DNA of 64,000 bases, taken from contig URJY01000002.1 of NCBI GenBank assembly GCA_900548275.1, forward strand, positions 186,001 through 250,000. The letters are read 5' to 3'. Position 1 is the stretch's first letter, and each line of letters opens with the position of its first letter. The stretch is from an uncultured Opitutales bacterium (lineage in GTDB: Bacteria; Verrucomicrobiota; Verrucomicrobiia; Opitutales; Intestinicryptomonadaceae). Position numbers and translations under genes: made by a program. A model generated the notes under the pieces. That model was not told the DNA's origin. It did not search any database and saw only the letters and a list, made by a program, of their open reading frames with translations. Positions 43,658 through 51,964 of this stretch are shown one piece after another.

Positions 43658-45028
43658 CTATGAAAGTCTGTCGGCGAGCTTCGACGCCGATTCCAACGCG
43701 CTTTCTATGCACGAGCTTACGCCCACCCCGCCGCGATATGCGCCCACAAGGGTAAGGTTCGGAAACTTGCGCTCTATTTCGTCCATCGCCTCGAGAATCC
43801 CGCCGTAGCCGATGTTGTATTGAGGAATCGCATATTTCCAGACGAAGAGCTTTCTGAACGCAGGCTCGCCCGACACGCCCAGAAGCTTCGAAATGTCGCT
43901 TTGCACAAGCGAGTCAATCTCGGGCGCGGGAAGCGACGCCAACGCGGGATTGCGCATTCCGCCGACGTAGTTTGTCAGCGTTATACAACCCTCGGGCGCG
44001 CGGTCTTTGAATATGCTCGAAACGAACAGCGAACCCAAAATGTTCATCTTCTCCCTTTCGGGCAGAAGCACGCCGAAGCCGTCGAGCTTGTGTTTGACCT
44101 CAGAGCGTTTGTAGCCGAGCGTGTATGTCGCAACGGGCGCGTACTCGATTTTCTCGAGCGGCGCAAGAGCCGCAGCCAAGCTGCCCGCAAACGGCAGAAC
44201 CGCAACCTCGGGCGCGGGAACGGCAATAACGAGCGCGTCGTAGTTGTCGCAGCATTCCTCTTCGCCCGCGACCCATTCGACCTGCCAACCGTTGCCGCCG
44301 AAATCGATGGAGAGCACTTTGGCGTTGCACTTGAGCGACGCGCCGAGATTTTCCGCCATCGATTCGGTCAGCGTTTTCATTCCGCCCTCGAACGAAATCA
44401 TCATCGGCTTGAAGAAATTGCCCGCCGCCCTTTTTTCCTTCATCGACTTTATCGCGCCGCGTATCACCGAGCCGTATTTTTTCTCGAGATTCCAGAACGG
44501 CGCAAACGCGTAGCGCACCGCAAGTTTTTCGGGATTGCCGCCGTATACGCCCGCCATGAACGGGTTTATCGCGTAGTCGAGAACGTCGCGTCCGAAACGG
44601 CGCAGCGTGAACGCCGCCACGCTTTCGTCGTCGGGAGAGCGCGACTTCACGAAAGGCTCGCAGAGAAGCCTGAACTTGCCCGCAAGGGAAAACAGGGGAG
44701 TGGCAATCAGCGAGAACGGCGACATCGGCACAGCCTGCGGCTTGCCGTACTTGGCGAAGAAGCGTTTCTTTGCGGCGGGCGCGGAAACCTCCATCTTCGA
44801 CTTCGCCGCGATTCTGTCGAGAAAGTCGAGCGTGCGCCTGCTCTGAACCATGACCGAATTCGAGCCGCTCTCGGCCTTGAATCCGTTTTCGGAAAACGTG
44901 TCTATTACCCCTCCCGCGCGGGGGGCTTTTTCGAGCACCACAACATCGAAACCCCTGTCCCTAAGTTTGAGCGCCGCGGACATTCCGCTCACGCCCGCGC
45001 CTATAACGATAGCCTTTTTATTTTCCAT
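43658..45028 (-). CDS. hemY: Oxygen-dependent protoporphyrinogen/coproporphyrinogen oxidase (HemY type)
   Basis: A 456-residue FAD protein. The N-terminal dinucleotide loop G-A-G-V-S-G-M-S-A-A-L-K-L and E-K-A-P-R-A-G-G-V-I-D are typical, as is the C-terminal G-A-Y-R-G-G-V-G-V-S-S-C-I-E-S-A. It oxidises (proto/copro)porphyrinogen to the porphyrin before iron insertion by HemH, encoded next. Which porphyrin pathway is used cannot be told from sequence. It starts the minus-strand operon hemY-hemH-hemX-like-rnr. Its promoter region is shared with the porin-feo operon and holds three GTTAG-N6-YTAAC dyads. Confidence 0.88.
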   Translation of the reverse strand: MENKKAIVIGAGVSGMSAALKLRDRGFDVVVLEKAPRAGGVIDTFSENGFKAESGSNSVMVQSRRTLDFLDRIAAKSKMEVSAPAAKKRFFAKYGKPQAVPMSPFSLIATPLFSLAGKFRLLCEPFVKSRSPDDESVAAFTLRRFGRDVLDYAINPFMAGVYGGNPEKLAVRYAFAPFWNLEKKYGSVIRGAIKSMKEKRAAGNFFKPMMISFEGGMKTLTESMAENLGASLKCNAKVLSIDFGGNGWQVEWVAGEEECCDNYDALVIAVPAPEVAVLPFAGSLAAALAPLEKIEYAPVATYTLGYKRSEVKHKLDGFGVLLPEREKMNILGSLFVSSIFKDRAPEGCITLTNYVGGMRNPALASLPAPEIDSLVQSDISKLLGVSGEPAFRKLFVWKYAIPQYNIGYGGILEAMDEIERKFPNLTLVGAYRGGVGVSSCIESALESASKLADRLS

Positions 45029-45111
45029 TGGATATATCTAATTTCCGATCGGCTTTTTTTGCAACAAATAAAAACGTCCCCCCGATTTTTCGCGGGATTC
45101 GGGCGGCGGCA

Positions 45112-45303
45112 AAAAAAGTTAGTTGACATTAACTTTTTTATTGACAACCCGAATGCCCCCCGTTTTTATGGGCGGCAAAATCGAAAAGTTAGAAAAGGCT
45201 AACCTTTCGCCTCCGCGGGCAAGTCCCGCAAAAAATCGTCGACGGCAACCCCCGAACGGGGACCGCCATTTTTGGGGCAACAAAGTTAGTTTAAACTAAC
45301 TTT
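45112..45303. promoter_or_regulatory. Three copies of a GTTAG-N6-YTAAC operator between hemY and the porin-feo operon
   Basis: The dyads are at 45118-45133 (GTTAG-TTGACA-TTAAC), 45188-45203 (GTTAG-AAAAGG-CTAAC) and 45285-45300 (GTTAG-TTTAAA-CTAAC), all with identical spacing. The third is inside a perfect 22-bp palindrome (45282-45303). In the first, the central six bases are exactly TTGACA, a consensus -35. A second TTGACA follows at 45141. The region divides hemY (minus) from the OprB-like porin, feoA and feoB (plus), so I infer an iron-responsive repressor covering the promoters. The motif differs from the classic Fur box and from the short-spaced DtxR box. Confidence 0.75.
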
Positions 45304-45343
45304 TCGGACGACTACAAACACCGCATTTCAAAACAGAACAAAA

Positions 45344-46621
45344 ATGAAAAACGCTACAAAGAAAACTGCACTTGCAATGTGCGCTACACTAACGGCACTC
45401 TGCGCATCGGCGCAGAGCGCGGACAACGCAGCGGCAGCCCCCGCCGAAAAGCAGGCTCCCGAATCGTGGACGCAAAAGGAAAGCCTGTTCCTCGGCGACC
45501 TCACCGAAAAATACGCAGCCGACTCGGGCTTCACCCCCTCGGTAACGTGGACGGGCGAAGCGTGGGGCAACGTCTCGCGCGGAAGCGACACGAAAAGCGT
45601 TTTCGACTCGCTCTTCACACTCGGCTTCGAGCAGGACATCGAAGCGGCTTCGGGCGTCAAGAACTCGGGCAGAATCGGCGTAAGCGCGTTCTACTACACC
45701 GCGTCCAACGACGGCGACCTCGGCTTTACGTCCACGCAGGGCGGCTTCTCGAACATCGTTGCGGGCGAAATGGCGCGCGTATTCGAAATCTACTACGCCA
45801 ACGACTTCGAAACGAAAATCGGCGACATCGGTTTCAGAATCGGCCAGCTCGCGGCCGACGAAGACTTTATGGGAATGGATTACTCCGACGTGTTCCTCAA
45901 CTCATCGCTCGGGGCAATTCCCAACGTTGCGCCCGCGCAGTTGTTCTCGCAATACAACGTGGCGACGCTCGGCATGGTCGTCTACTACGCAAAGGACAAC
46001 TTCGACGCAACGTTCGGTCTCTACAACGGCAACGTCGGCGCGGACATCTCGTCGAACAACGGCTTCGACTACGCAAACACGTTCGACACAATCGCGTTCT
46101 GGTACCAGTTCGGCTACAACTACTCGGTCTCCGACTTGGCGGGGCGCGTAGTGTTCGGCGGCAACTACCACAGCGATCCCTCGAAGGTGAATTTCGACGC
46201 GTTTGAAGACAAAAACTTCTATTCGTTCTTCATCGGACTCCAGCAGGACTTCATCAACGACTCCGAAGGCAACGCAAAACTCGGCGGTTTCGTACGTCTG
46301 GGTATCGTTCCCTCGTCGAAATCGTCCGACAACACGTTCTACGCCGACTTCGGCATCAACTGGTTCGCACCGCTTCCCGACCGCAAGGACGACGTTTTCG
46401 CGGTTGCGTTCTCGGTCATCGAAAACGAAGGCGCGACCCGCTACGGCGACCTCGAAAACTCGCCCTACGGACACTACGACGGCACTCTCGAAATCACCTA
46501 CAGATGCCAGCTCACGCCCGCAATCGCCATTCAGCCCGACTTCCAGCTGTTCCTCAACCCCGACAACGGCGAAAACGGCGCAGCCTACGTAATCGGCGCG
46601 AGAGCCGAAGTAAACTTCTAA
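45344..46621 (+). CDS. OprB-like outer-membrane porin, first gene of the feo operon
   Basis: A 425-residue protein with a signal peptide ending near C-A-S-A-Q-S. Its beta-barrel features agree with the OprB carbohydrate-selective porin family: S-G-R-I-G-V-S-A-F-Y, F-S-N-I-V-A-G-E-M-A-R-V-F-E-I-Y-Y, F-R-I-G-Q-L-A-A-D-E-D-F, L-N-S-S-L-G. The last residue is Phe (E-V-N-F), as in outer-membrane proteins. The stop is 39 bp before feoA, and both are downstream of the three dyads, so it probably serves ferrous iron or iron-chelate passage rather than sugar. Substrate is therefore inferred. Confidence 0.75.
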   Translation: MKNATKKTALAMCATLTALCASAQSADNAAAAPAEKQAPESWTQKESLFLGDLTEKYAADSGFTPSVTWTGEAWGNVSRGSDTKSVFDSLFTLGFEQDIEAASGVKNSGRIGVSAFYYTASNDGDLGFTSTQGGFSNIVAGEMARVFEIYYANDFETKIGDIGFRIGQLAADEDFMGMDYSDVFLNSSLGAIPNVAPAQLFSQYNVATLGMVVYYAKDNFDATFGLYNGNVGADISSNNGFDYANTFDTIAFWYQFGYNYSVSDLAGRVVFGGNYHSDPSKVNFDAFEDKNFYSFFIGLQQDFINDSEGNAKLGGFVRLGIVPSSKSSDNTFYADFGINWFAPLPDRKDDVFAVAFSVIENEGATRYGDLENSPYGHYDGTLEITYRCQLTPAIAIQPDFQLFLNPDNGENGAAYVIGARAEVNF

Positions 46622-46660
46622 GATTTCCGAATACAGTCAAAAAAAAAGACAAGTTCGACA

Positions 46661-46912
46661 ATGAAAGAAAATCAGGAAACAAAGAACGCCACGCTCGCCG
46701 ACCTGCCGGTCGGCGCGTCGGCGAAAATTGTGAAAATTCTTCCCAATATGCGCGGGAAGAAGAAGTTTGCCGACGTGGGCATCACGGCGGGCACGGAGCT
46801 TGTGCTCGAAGCAAAAGCCCCCTTCGGCGGACTCCTGCGCGTACGCGTCCTCGAAACGAGTATGGCATTCCATACCGAAGACGCAAAAAGCATTCTAATC
46901 GGAACAAAGTAA
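46661..46912 (+). CDS. feoA: Ferrous iron transport protein FeoA
   Basis: An 83-residue SH3-like FeoA domain. It contains A-D-L-P-V-G-A-S-A-K-I-V-K-I, F-A-D-V-G-I-T-A-G-T-E-L and P-F-G-G-L-L-R-V-R-V. FeoA works with FeoB at the inner membrane. It ends 1 bp before feoB, and starts 39 bp past the porin stop. Confidence 0.9.
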   Translation: MKENQETKNATLADLPVGASAKIVKILPNMRGKKKFADVGITAGTELVLEAKAPFGGLLRVRVLETSMAFHTEDAKSILIGTK

Positions 46913-46913
46913 T

Positions 46914-49079
46914 ATGAAAAAGAAATTCAAAGTAGCGTTGGCGGGCAACCCCAACTGCGGCAAGACTTCGATTTTCAACGTGCTCACGGGCACGCGCCAG
47001 CACGTCGGCAACTACCCCGGCGTCACCGTCGAGAGCAAGTCGGGACACTTCGAAATCGGAGACATCGAAATCGAACTCGTAGACCTCCCCGGCGTCTACT
47101 CGCTTTCCTCGGGCTCGCCCGAAGAGGAGGTAGTGTTCGACGAACTGACAAAGGAGGGCATCGACCTTATCCTCAACGTGGTGGACTCGTCGATTCCCCG
47201 CCGCAGTCTCTATCTGACCACGCAGCTCGCCGAGCTCCACATCCCGATGCTTCTGGCGTTCAATATGAGCGACGACGCGCGCAAGCGCGGCTTGGACTTC
47301 GACATCCCCAAGCTCGAAAAATACTTCGGCTCGCCCATCGTAAAGACAATCGGCCGCACGGGCGAAGGCGTTAAAGACCTCGTCGCCGCCATTGCAAAGA
47401 CCCTCAAGGCTCTCCCCGCACACGGTTCGCCCATGCTCTCGTACGGCGCGGACGTCGACGACGCAATCAAGGCGGTGGCAGACAAAATCGACGCGCTCAA
47501 AATCAAGCGTTTTGCGCACATCCCGTCGAGATTCTTCGCAATCAAGCTCCTCGAAAACGACTCCTGCACCGCAAAAATCGGCGACTTCGAGCCCGTAAAG
47601 AGCGAGGTTGCCGAGCAAATCAAGCACCTTTCAAAGAGCCACGCCATCGACGACGCCGAAAGCTTTATGGCTGACCGCCGCTATGCGATGCTCGCGGGCG
47701 CGTGCAGCGACGCCGTGAAAATCACGCGCGAACGCCGCCGCGAAATCTCCGACAAAATCGACGCGGTAATGACGAACAAGTTCTTCGGGCTTCCGCTGTT
47801 CCTGTTCATCATCTACGCGATGTTCTTCTTTACCTTCACCTGCGCCGACCCGTTTATGGGTATGATTGAGGACGCCTTCGGATGGCTTTCCGACACAATC
47901 AAGGGCGTATGGAGCGAAGACACCCTGCCGTTCTGGCGCGCAATGGTTACCGACGGTATCATCGGCGGCGTGGGCGGCGTAATAGTATTTCTGCCAAATA
48001 TCCTGTTTTTGTTTTTTGCGATAGCAATTCTCGAAGATTCAGGTTACATGGCTCGCGCCGCGTTCGTAATGGACGGCATTATGAGAAAGTTCGGACTTCA
48101 GGGACGTTCGTTTGTTCCGCTCGTTCTCGGTTTCGGCTGCAACGTTCCCGCGATTATGGCTACCCGCTGTATCGAATCGGAACGCGACAGAATCACGACC
48201 ATAATGGTGCTTCCCCTTATGAGCTGCGGCGCGCGCCTACCGATTTACGCTTTAATCATTCCGGCATTCTTTGCGGCTAAGTATCAGGCGGCGATGATGT
48301 GGTTGATATACGTCATAGGTGTAGTAGTTGCGCTGTTCGCCGCCAAGTTGATGAGGAAAACCCTCTTCAAGGGAGACGGCGAAGTATATCTGATGGAACT
48401 TCCCCCGTATAGATTGCCGACCCTTCGAAGCCTTATGCTCCACATGTGGGACAGAGGCAAAATGTACCTGCACAAGGCGGGGACTATAATCTTGGCGACT
48501 TCGATAATCCTGTTCATCGCCAATACGTACCCCGAAAAAACCGAGTTCTCGAAAGACTACGACGCCCTCGTAGAGCAGGTTCAAAAGGACGGCAAAGCCA
48601 AGAACCTCTCCGAAGAGAAAATCGAAGAGTCGGTTGCCGAACTTGAAAACGAAAAGAGCGCGGAAGCCCTCGAGTACACTACTTCGGGCAGAATCGGCAA
48701 GTTCCTCGAACCCGTCTTCAAGCCCATCGGCTTCGACTGGAAGCTCACCACGGCAAGCATCGGCGCGTTGGCGGCAAAGGAAGTGTTCGTATCGCAGCTC
48801 GGCATTCTCTATGCCGAAGGCGAAGCCGACGAAGAATCCGAAACCCTGCGCGAAAAGTTGGCGAAGAACTACACTCCCCTGCAGGGCTTCTGTATGATGA
48901 TATTCTCGCTGATGTCGATTCCCTGCTTGGCGACGCTCGCCGTTCTCAAGCGCGAAGTAAATTCGTGGAAGTTGACGATAGCGGAGGCAATCGGGTTGTT
49001 CGTGCTCGCGTATGTGGCGACATTCCTGGTCTACCAAATCGGTACGATGTTGGACATCGGCACAAAATTGATTTCATAA
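46914..49079 (+). CDS. feoB: Ferrous iron transporter FeoB
   Basis: A 721-residue inner-membrane transporter. The N-terminal G domain has G-N-P-N-C-G-K-T-S (G1), the switch-region Y-P-G-V-T-V-E-S-K, D-L-P-G-V-Y-S-L (G3) and an N-M-S-D (G4) motif. The helical spacer and about eight membrane helices carry G-F-G-C-N-V-P-A-I-M-A-T-R, the Cys-containing gate, and later S-C-G-A-R-L-P-I-Y. It takes up Fe2+ from the periplasm with FeoA. Length is typical. The following small Cys-rich gene fits the FeoB-associated type. Confidence 0.93.
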   Translation: MKKKFKVALAGNPNCGKTSIFNVLTGTRQHVGNYPGVTVESKSGHFEIGDIEIELVDLPGVYSLSSGSPEEEVVFDELTKEGIDLILNVVDSSIPRRSLYLTTQLAELHIPMLLAFNMSDDARKRGLDFDIPKLEKYFGSPIVKTIGRTGEGVKDLVAAIAKTLKALPAHGSPMLSYGADVDDAIKAVADKIDALKIKRFAHIPSRFFAIKLLENDSCTAKIGDFEPVKSEVAEQIKHLSKSHAIDDAESFMADRRYAMLAGACSDAVKITRERRREISDKIDAVMTNKFFGLPLFLFIIYAMFFFTFTCADPFMGMIEDAFGWLSDTIKGVWSEDTLPFWRAMVTDGIIGGVGGVIVFLPNILFLFFAIAILEDSGYMARAAFVMDGIMRKFGLQGRSFVPLVLGFGCNVPAIMATRCIESERDRITTIMVLPLMSCGARLPIYALIIPAFFAAKYQAAMMWLIYVIGVVVALFAAKLMRKTLFKGDGEVYLMELPPYRLPTLRSLMLHMWDRGKMYLHKAGTIILATSIILFIANTYPEKTEFSKDYDALVEQVQKDGKAKNLSEEKIEESVAELENEKSAEALEYTTSGRIGKFLEPVFKPIGFDWKLTTASIGALAAKEVFVSQLGILYAEGEADEESETLREKLAKNYTPLQGFCMMIFSLMSIPCLATLAVLKREVNSWKLTIAEAIGLFVLAYVATFLVYQIGTMLDIGTKLIS

Positions 49080-49098
49080 CAAAAGAAAGGGAAATACA

Positions 49099-49284
49099 AT
49101 GGAAACTGCAATATCCGTAATACTTGGCGTAATACTCGCATATCTGGCAATTATGGCAATCTCCAAAAGCATCAAAAAAGTCGCCAATGGCGAATGTTCC
49201 TGCGGCGGTACTTGCGGATGCAAATGCGGATGCCATTGTGCCCCAAAAAAACATTGGGACGATGCCTCGAGCCACAAAGCCTAA
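49099..49284 (+). CDS. FeoB-associated small Cys-rich membrane protein
   Basis: A 61-residue protein with one N-terminal membrane helix (A-I-S-V-I-L-G-V-I-L-A-Y-L-A). The tail is rich in Cys (C-S-C-G-G-T-C-G-C-K-C-G-C-H-C), then a short polar end. Such small proteins are found after feoB in many bacteria and may bind iron or an Fe-S cluster. An AAAGAAAGG precedes the ATG by 9 bp. It is 19 bp after feoB. Confidence 0.8.
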   Translation: METAISVILGVILAYLAIMAISKSIKKVANGECSCGGTCGCKCGCHCAPKKHWDDASSHKA

Positions 49285-49338
49285 GGGCATCCGTTCCAAT
49301 CAAACAGATTTCTTCTAATCATAATTACGCTGTCAAGT

Positions 49339-49367
49339 CCGCGAATCGCAAGATTCGCGGGCTTTTT
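49339..49367 (+). terminator. Terminator of the porin-feo operon
   Basis: A perfect 9-bp stem CCGCGAATC/GATTCGCGG with a GCAA loop is followed by GCTTTTT, 55 bp past the last gene. Confidence 0.88.
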
Positions 49368-49390
49368 GCAATGGAGAAACCCGCGACGGC

Positions 49391-49530
49391 AGGCTGCAGC
49401 CTGCACGGCTATGGAACTTCGTTCCTTCTTGTGATACTGCGCGGCAACTATAGTTGCCGCTTTTCCCGTATAGATACGCATTGAGCGGCGGATTCCCGCC
49501 GCTCAATCGCTTTGTTAACGCGAACTTGTT
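49391..49530. repeat. Dispersed hairpin repeat, copy after the feo operon
   Basis: Four palindromes in the same order as the lpxK copy: GGCTGCAGCC (49392-49401), GGAACTTCGTTCC (49413-49425), GCGGCAACTATAGTTGCCGC (49441-49460, then TTTT) and a GCATTGAGCGGCGG/CCGCCGCTCAATCGC hairpin (49478-49510). Bases 49391-49460 match 23762-23831 with two or three differences. The last stem is longer here and has a wholly different base-paired sequence. There is no gene whose 3' end is clearly fused to it. Confidence 0.85.
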
Positions 49531-49810
49531 TAATGAATAATGAATAATGAAAAATGAATAATTGGGGGTTGCTCCGCTTTGCGGGGCAACCCCTATTGTC
49601 TCACTGGTGTTGTACGTTGTTTCGGTGGATGTCTTAGTGAAAAGATATTACCGATATAAGGAACGATAGCCTGTGCTGTTACGAGTGCCTTGAAAAATTC
49701 GAATTATCCGTAAACTCAAAGCAAGCTACTAAAATAAAAGAATTCGCCTGCGGGAGTCGAGGGCGCGAATGCGCCCCAATTATTCATTTTTCATTATTCA
49801 TTTTTCATTA
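49531..49810. mobile_element. 280-bp MITE-like element with 37-bp terminal inverted repeats
   Basis: The left end (49531-49567) and the reverse complement of the right end (49774-49810) agree at 36 of 37 positions. They are AT-rich, with the repeated unit AATGAATAATGAAAAATG and end in a GGGG block. The interior has a hairpin (GGGTTGC...GCAACCC, about 49567-49592) and no coding frame. It lies between the hairpin repeat and the gltA stop. The segment around 49585-49620 recurs in opposite orientation at 63966-63998. No transposase is present, so it would be non-autonomous. Confidence 0.6.
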
Positions 49811-49823
49811 AGAAAACGGGCGT

Positions 49824-51206
49824 CTAAGCCTTGGCAGACGCGTTTTCCGACGAACCGCCGCCGAACGACTTGTGGTCGTCCGATTCCCAATCCGACGGAA
49901 TTTCGCCCTCGCGGTAGCGCATCTTCACGTAGTCGCGGATAGGCGCGCCCACGTACACTTGGCGCGGACGGCTGATTCTGCCCTTTACCTGCGAGGCAAC
50001 TTCGCGCCAGTGCGCAATCCACCCCGGCATTCTGCCTATCGCGAAGATAACCGTGAACATATCGGTAGGCATACCGATTGCCTTCAAAATTATGCCGCTG
50101 TAGAAGTCGACATTCGGATACAGGTTGCGCGAAATGAAATAGTCGTCGCTTCTCGCCATATCCTCGAGCCGTTGGGCGATGTCCAAGAGCGGGTCTTTGA
50201 CCTTTACGATTTTCAGAACCTTGTCAGCCGCGGCGCGCAGAATCTTTGCACGGGGGTCGTAGGTTTTGTAAAGTCTGTGTCCGAAGCCCATCAGGCGGCG
50301 TTTGCCCTGTTTTGCGGCTTCGACAAACGCGCTGCCGTCGTCGCCGCTGCGGTAGATTTCCTCGAGCATCTGGATGACCTGCTGGTTCGCGCCGCCGTGG
50401 AGGGGGCCCCAGAGCGCGCATACGCCAGCCGAAACCGACGCAAACAAATTCGCGCCAGAGCTTGCAACCATCCGCACGGTCGATGTCGAGCAGTTCTGCT
50501 CGTGGTCGGCGTGGAGAAGCAGAATGAGGTCGAGAGCCTTTGTGATGTCGTCGTGCGGGTAGTACTCGTGGTACGGCTCGGTGAACATCATATGCAGGAA
50601 ATTCTGGCTGTAGCCCAAGTCGCGCTTGGGGTAGATGAGAGGCAGACCGTTTTTCATCCTGTAAGCCATTGCGGCGATTGTGCGGACTTTGCTCAAAAGC
50701 AGCGCCGCGGCGTCGTCGAAGTGCTCCAAATCCTGCTCGCGGTGGTTCGTGACCATATTCGGGTAGTAGCAACCGACCGAATTGAGCAGGGACGAAAGAA
50801 TGGCCATCGGGTGCGCCGTGAACGGGAAGCCGCCGTCGAAAAAGTGCATCATACCTTCGTGGAGGCTCGCATTGCGCAGAACCTTTTGCGAGAACGCGCT
50901 CATCTGTTTGCGCGTGGGAAGTTCGCCGTAGATTATCAGATACGCCGTTTCGATGAACGTCGAATTTTCGGCGAGCACTTCGATTGGAATACCCCTGTAG
51001 CAGAGAATGCCCTTTTCGCCGTTGATGTAGGTAATTTCGCTCTTGCACGAACCCGTGTTTGCGAAGCCCTCGTCGAGCGTGATATAGCCCGTCTGCGAGC
51101 GCAATTTGGAAATGTCTATGGCCTTGTCGCCCGCCGTGCCCTCTACGATGGGGAGCTCGTAAGTTTTCTGGTCTAAAATAATCTTTGCTTTTTCGGGACT
51201 TGTCAT
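49824..51206 (-). CDS. gltA: Citrate synthase
   Basis: A 460-residue type-II (hexameric-type) citrate synthase. The active-site [14 protein letters not shown] is near residue 235, G-F-G-H-R-L-Y-K near 320, and the catalytic Asp region follows. The N-terminal [19 protein letters not shown] substrate strand is typical. It condenses acetyl-CoA and oxaloacetate. The start is the ATG at 51206 (M-T-S-P-E-K). An in-frame ATG at 51248 would add 14 residues and is unlikely. Confidence 0.93.
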   Translation of the reverse strand: MTSPEKAKIILDQKTYELPIVEGTAGDKAIDISKLRSQTGYITLDEGFANTGSCKSEITYINGEKGILCYRGIPIEVLAENSTFIETAYLIIYGELPTRKQMSAFSQKVLRNASLHEGMMHFFDGGFPFTAHPMAILSSLLNSVGCYYPNMVTNHREQDLEHFDDAAALLLSKVRTIAAMAYRMKNGLPLIYPKRDLGYSQNFLHMMFTEPYHEYYPHDDITKALDLILLLHADHEQNCSTSTVRMVASSGANLFASVSAGVCALWGPLHGGANQQVIQMLEEIYRSGDDGSAFVEAAKQGKRRLMGFGHRLYKTYDPRAKILRAAADKVLKIVKVKDPLLDIAQRLEDMARSDDYFISRNLYPNVDFYSGIILKAIGMPTDMFTVIFAIGRMPGWIAHWREVASQVKGRISRPRQVYVGAPIRDYVKMRYREGEIPSDWESDDHKSFGGGSSENASAKA

Positions 51207-51289
51207 AATCGTAAAAAAACGGTCGGAGAAAAATTCTCGATGTTTCAATAATTAAGAGTTCGCTGCGTTTCGCAACAAAAAAAACCCTT

Positions 51290-51910
51290 TTACCTTGCCG
51301 CCAAGAAGTTCGCGTAGAGCTTCAAGCCCTTCGACTGGCTCTTTTCGGGGTGGAACTGCGTGGCTACCAAATTGCCTTTCGATACGGCACTTGCGAAAGT
51401 GCAACCGCCGTATTCCGTAGTTCCCAAAACTATCTCCGACTGCGGGGTATCGACATAGTAGCTGTGCACGAAATAGAACTGGTCGGCGTCGCCGATTCCG
51501 TCGAGAAGCTTTCCGCCCAAATTGCGGTCGAACTTCACGTTGTCCCAACCCATATGCGGCACTTTGAACTGTTTGGGCAGGCGCAATTTTCTGACATTGC
51601 CCTTGAAGACGCCAAGGCACTCCACATCGCCCTCTTCGGAGTATTCGAACAACGCCTGCAACCCGAGGCAGATTCCGAAGAACGGCTTGTCGGCGGCAAT
51701 CCAGTCGCGAATCGCCGAATCGAAACCCGTCGATTTCAGAAGCTTTACCGTGTCGACAATGCAGCCCTGTCCGGGGAAAACGAGAATGTCGTCGGGCGAC
51801 ATTTCGGACGGCTTCGAAATAATACGCGCCTGCGCCCCGACGTATTGCCAAGCGCGAAAGACGCTTTTCAAATTGCCCATTCCGTAATCTATGACCGCCA
51901 CATTTTTCAT
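51290..51910 (-). CDS. hisH: Imidazole glycerol phosphate synthase subunit HisH
   Basis: A 206-residue glutamine amidotransferase (class-I). The start V-A-V-I-D-Y-G-M-G-N-L-K-S and the nucleophile C in F-F-G-I-C-L-G-L-Q (near residue 80) are visible, as is the catalytic His-Glu in T-Q-F-H-P-E-K-S. It supplies ammonia to HisF in histidine biosynthesis. No other his gene is nearby. It stands alone before gltA and after the Rid/chorismatase-like gene. The ATG at 51910 is chosen to begin the conserved N-terminal strand. Confidence 0.92.
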   Translation of the reverse strand: MKNVAVIDYGMGNLKSVFRAWQYVGAQARIISKPSEMSPDDILVFPGQGCIVDTVKLLKSTGFDSAIRDWIAADKPFFGICLGLQALFEYSEEGDVECLGVFKGNVRKLRLPKQFKVPHMGWDNVKFDRNLGGKLLDGIGDADQFYFVHSYYVDTPQSEIVLGTTEYGGCTFASAVSKGNLVATQFHPEKSQSKGLKLYANFLAAR

Positions 51911-51964
51911 AACGGACAAGAAAATATCCGACGCGGGAAAATTGCGAGAAAAAAAGCCGCGCAA

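Noticed and set aside
49194..49484. A frame running from the FeoB-associated gene into the repeat
   Set aside because: It is in another frame than the Cys-rich protein, passes through the strong terminator, and encodes no recognisable protein.
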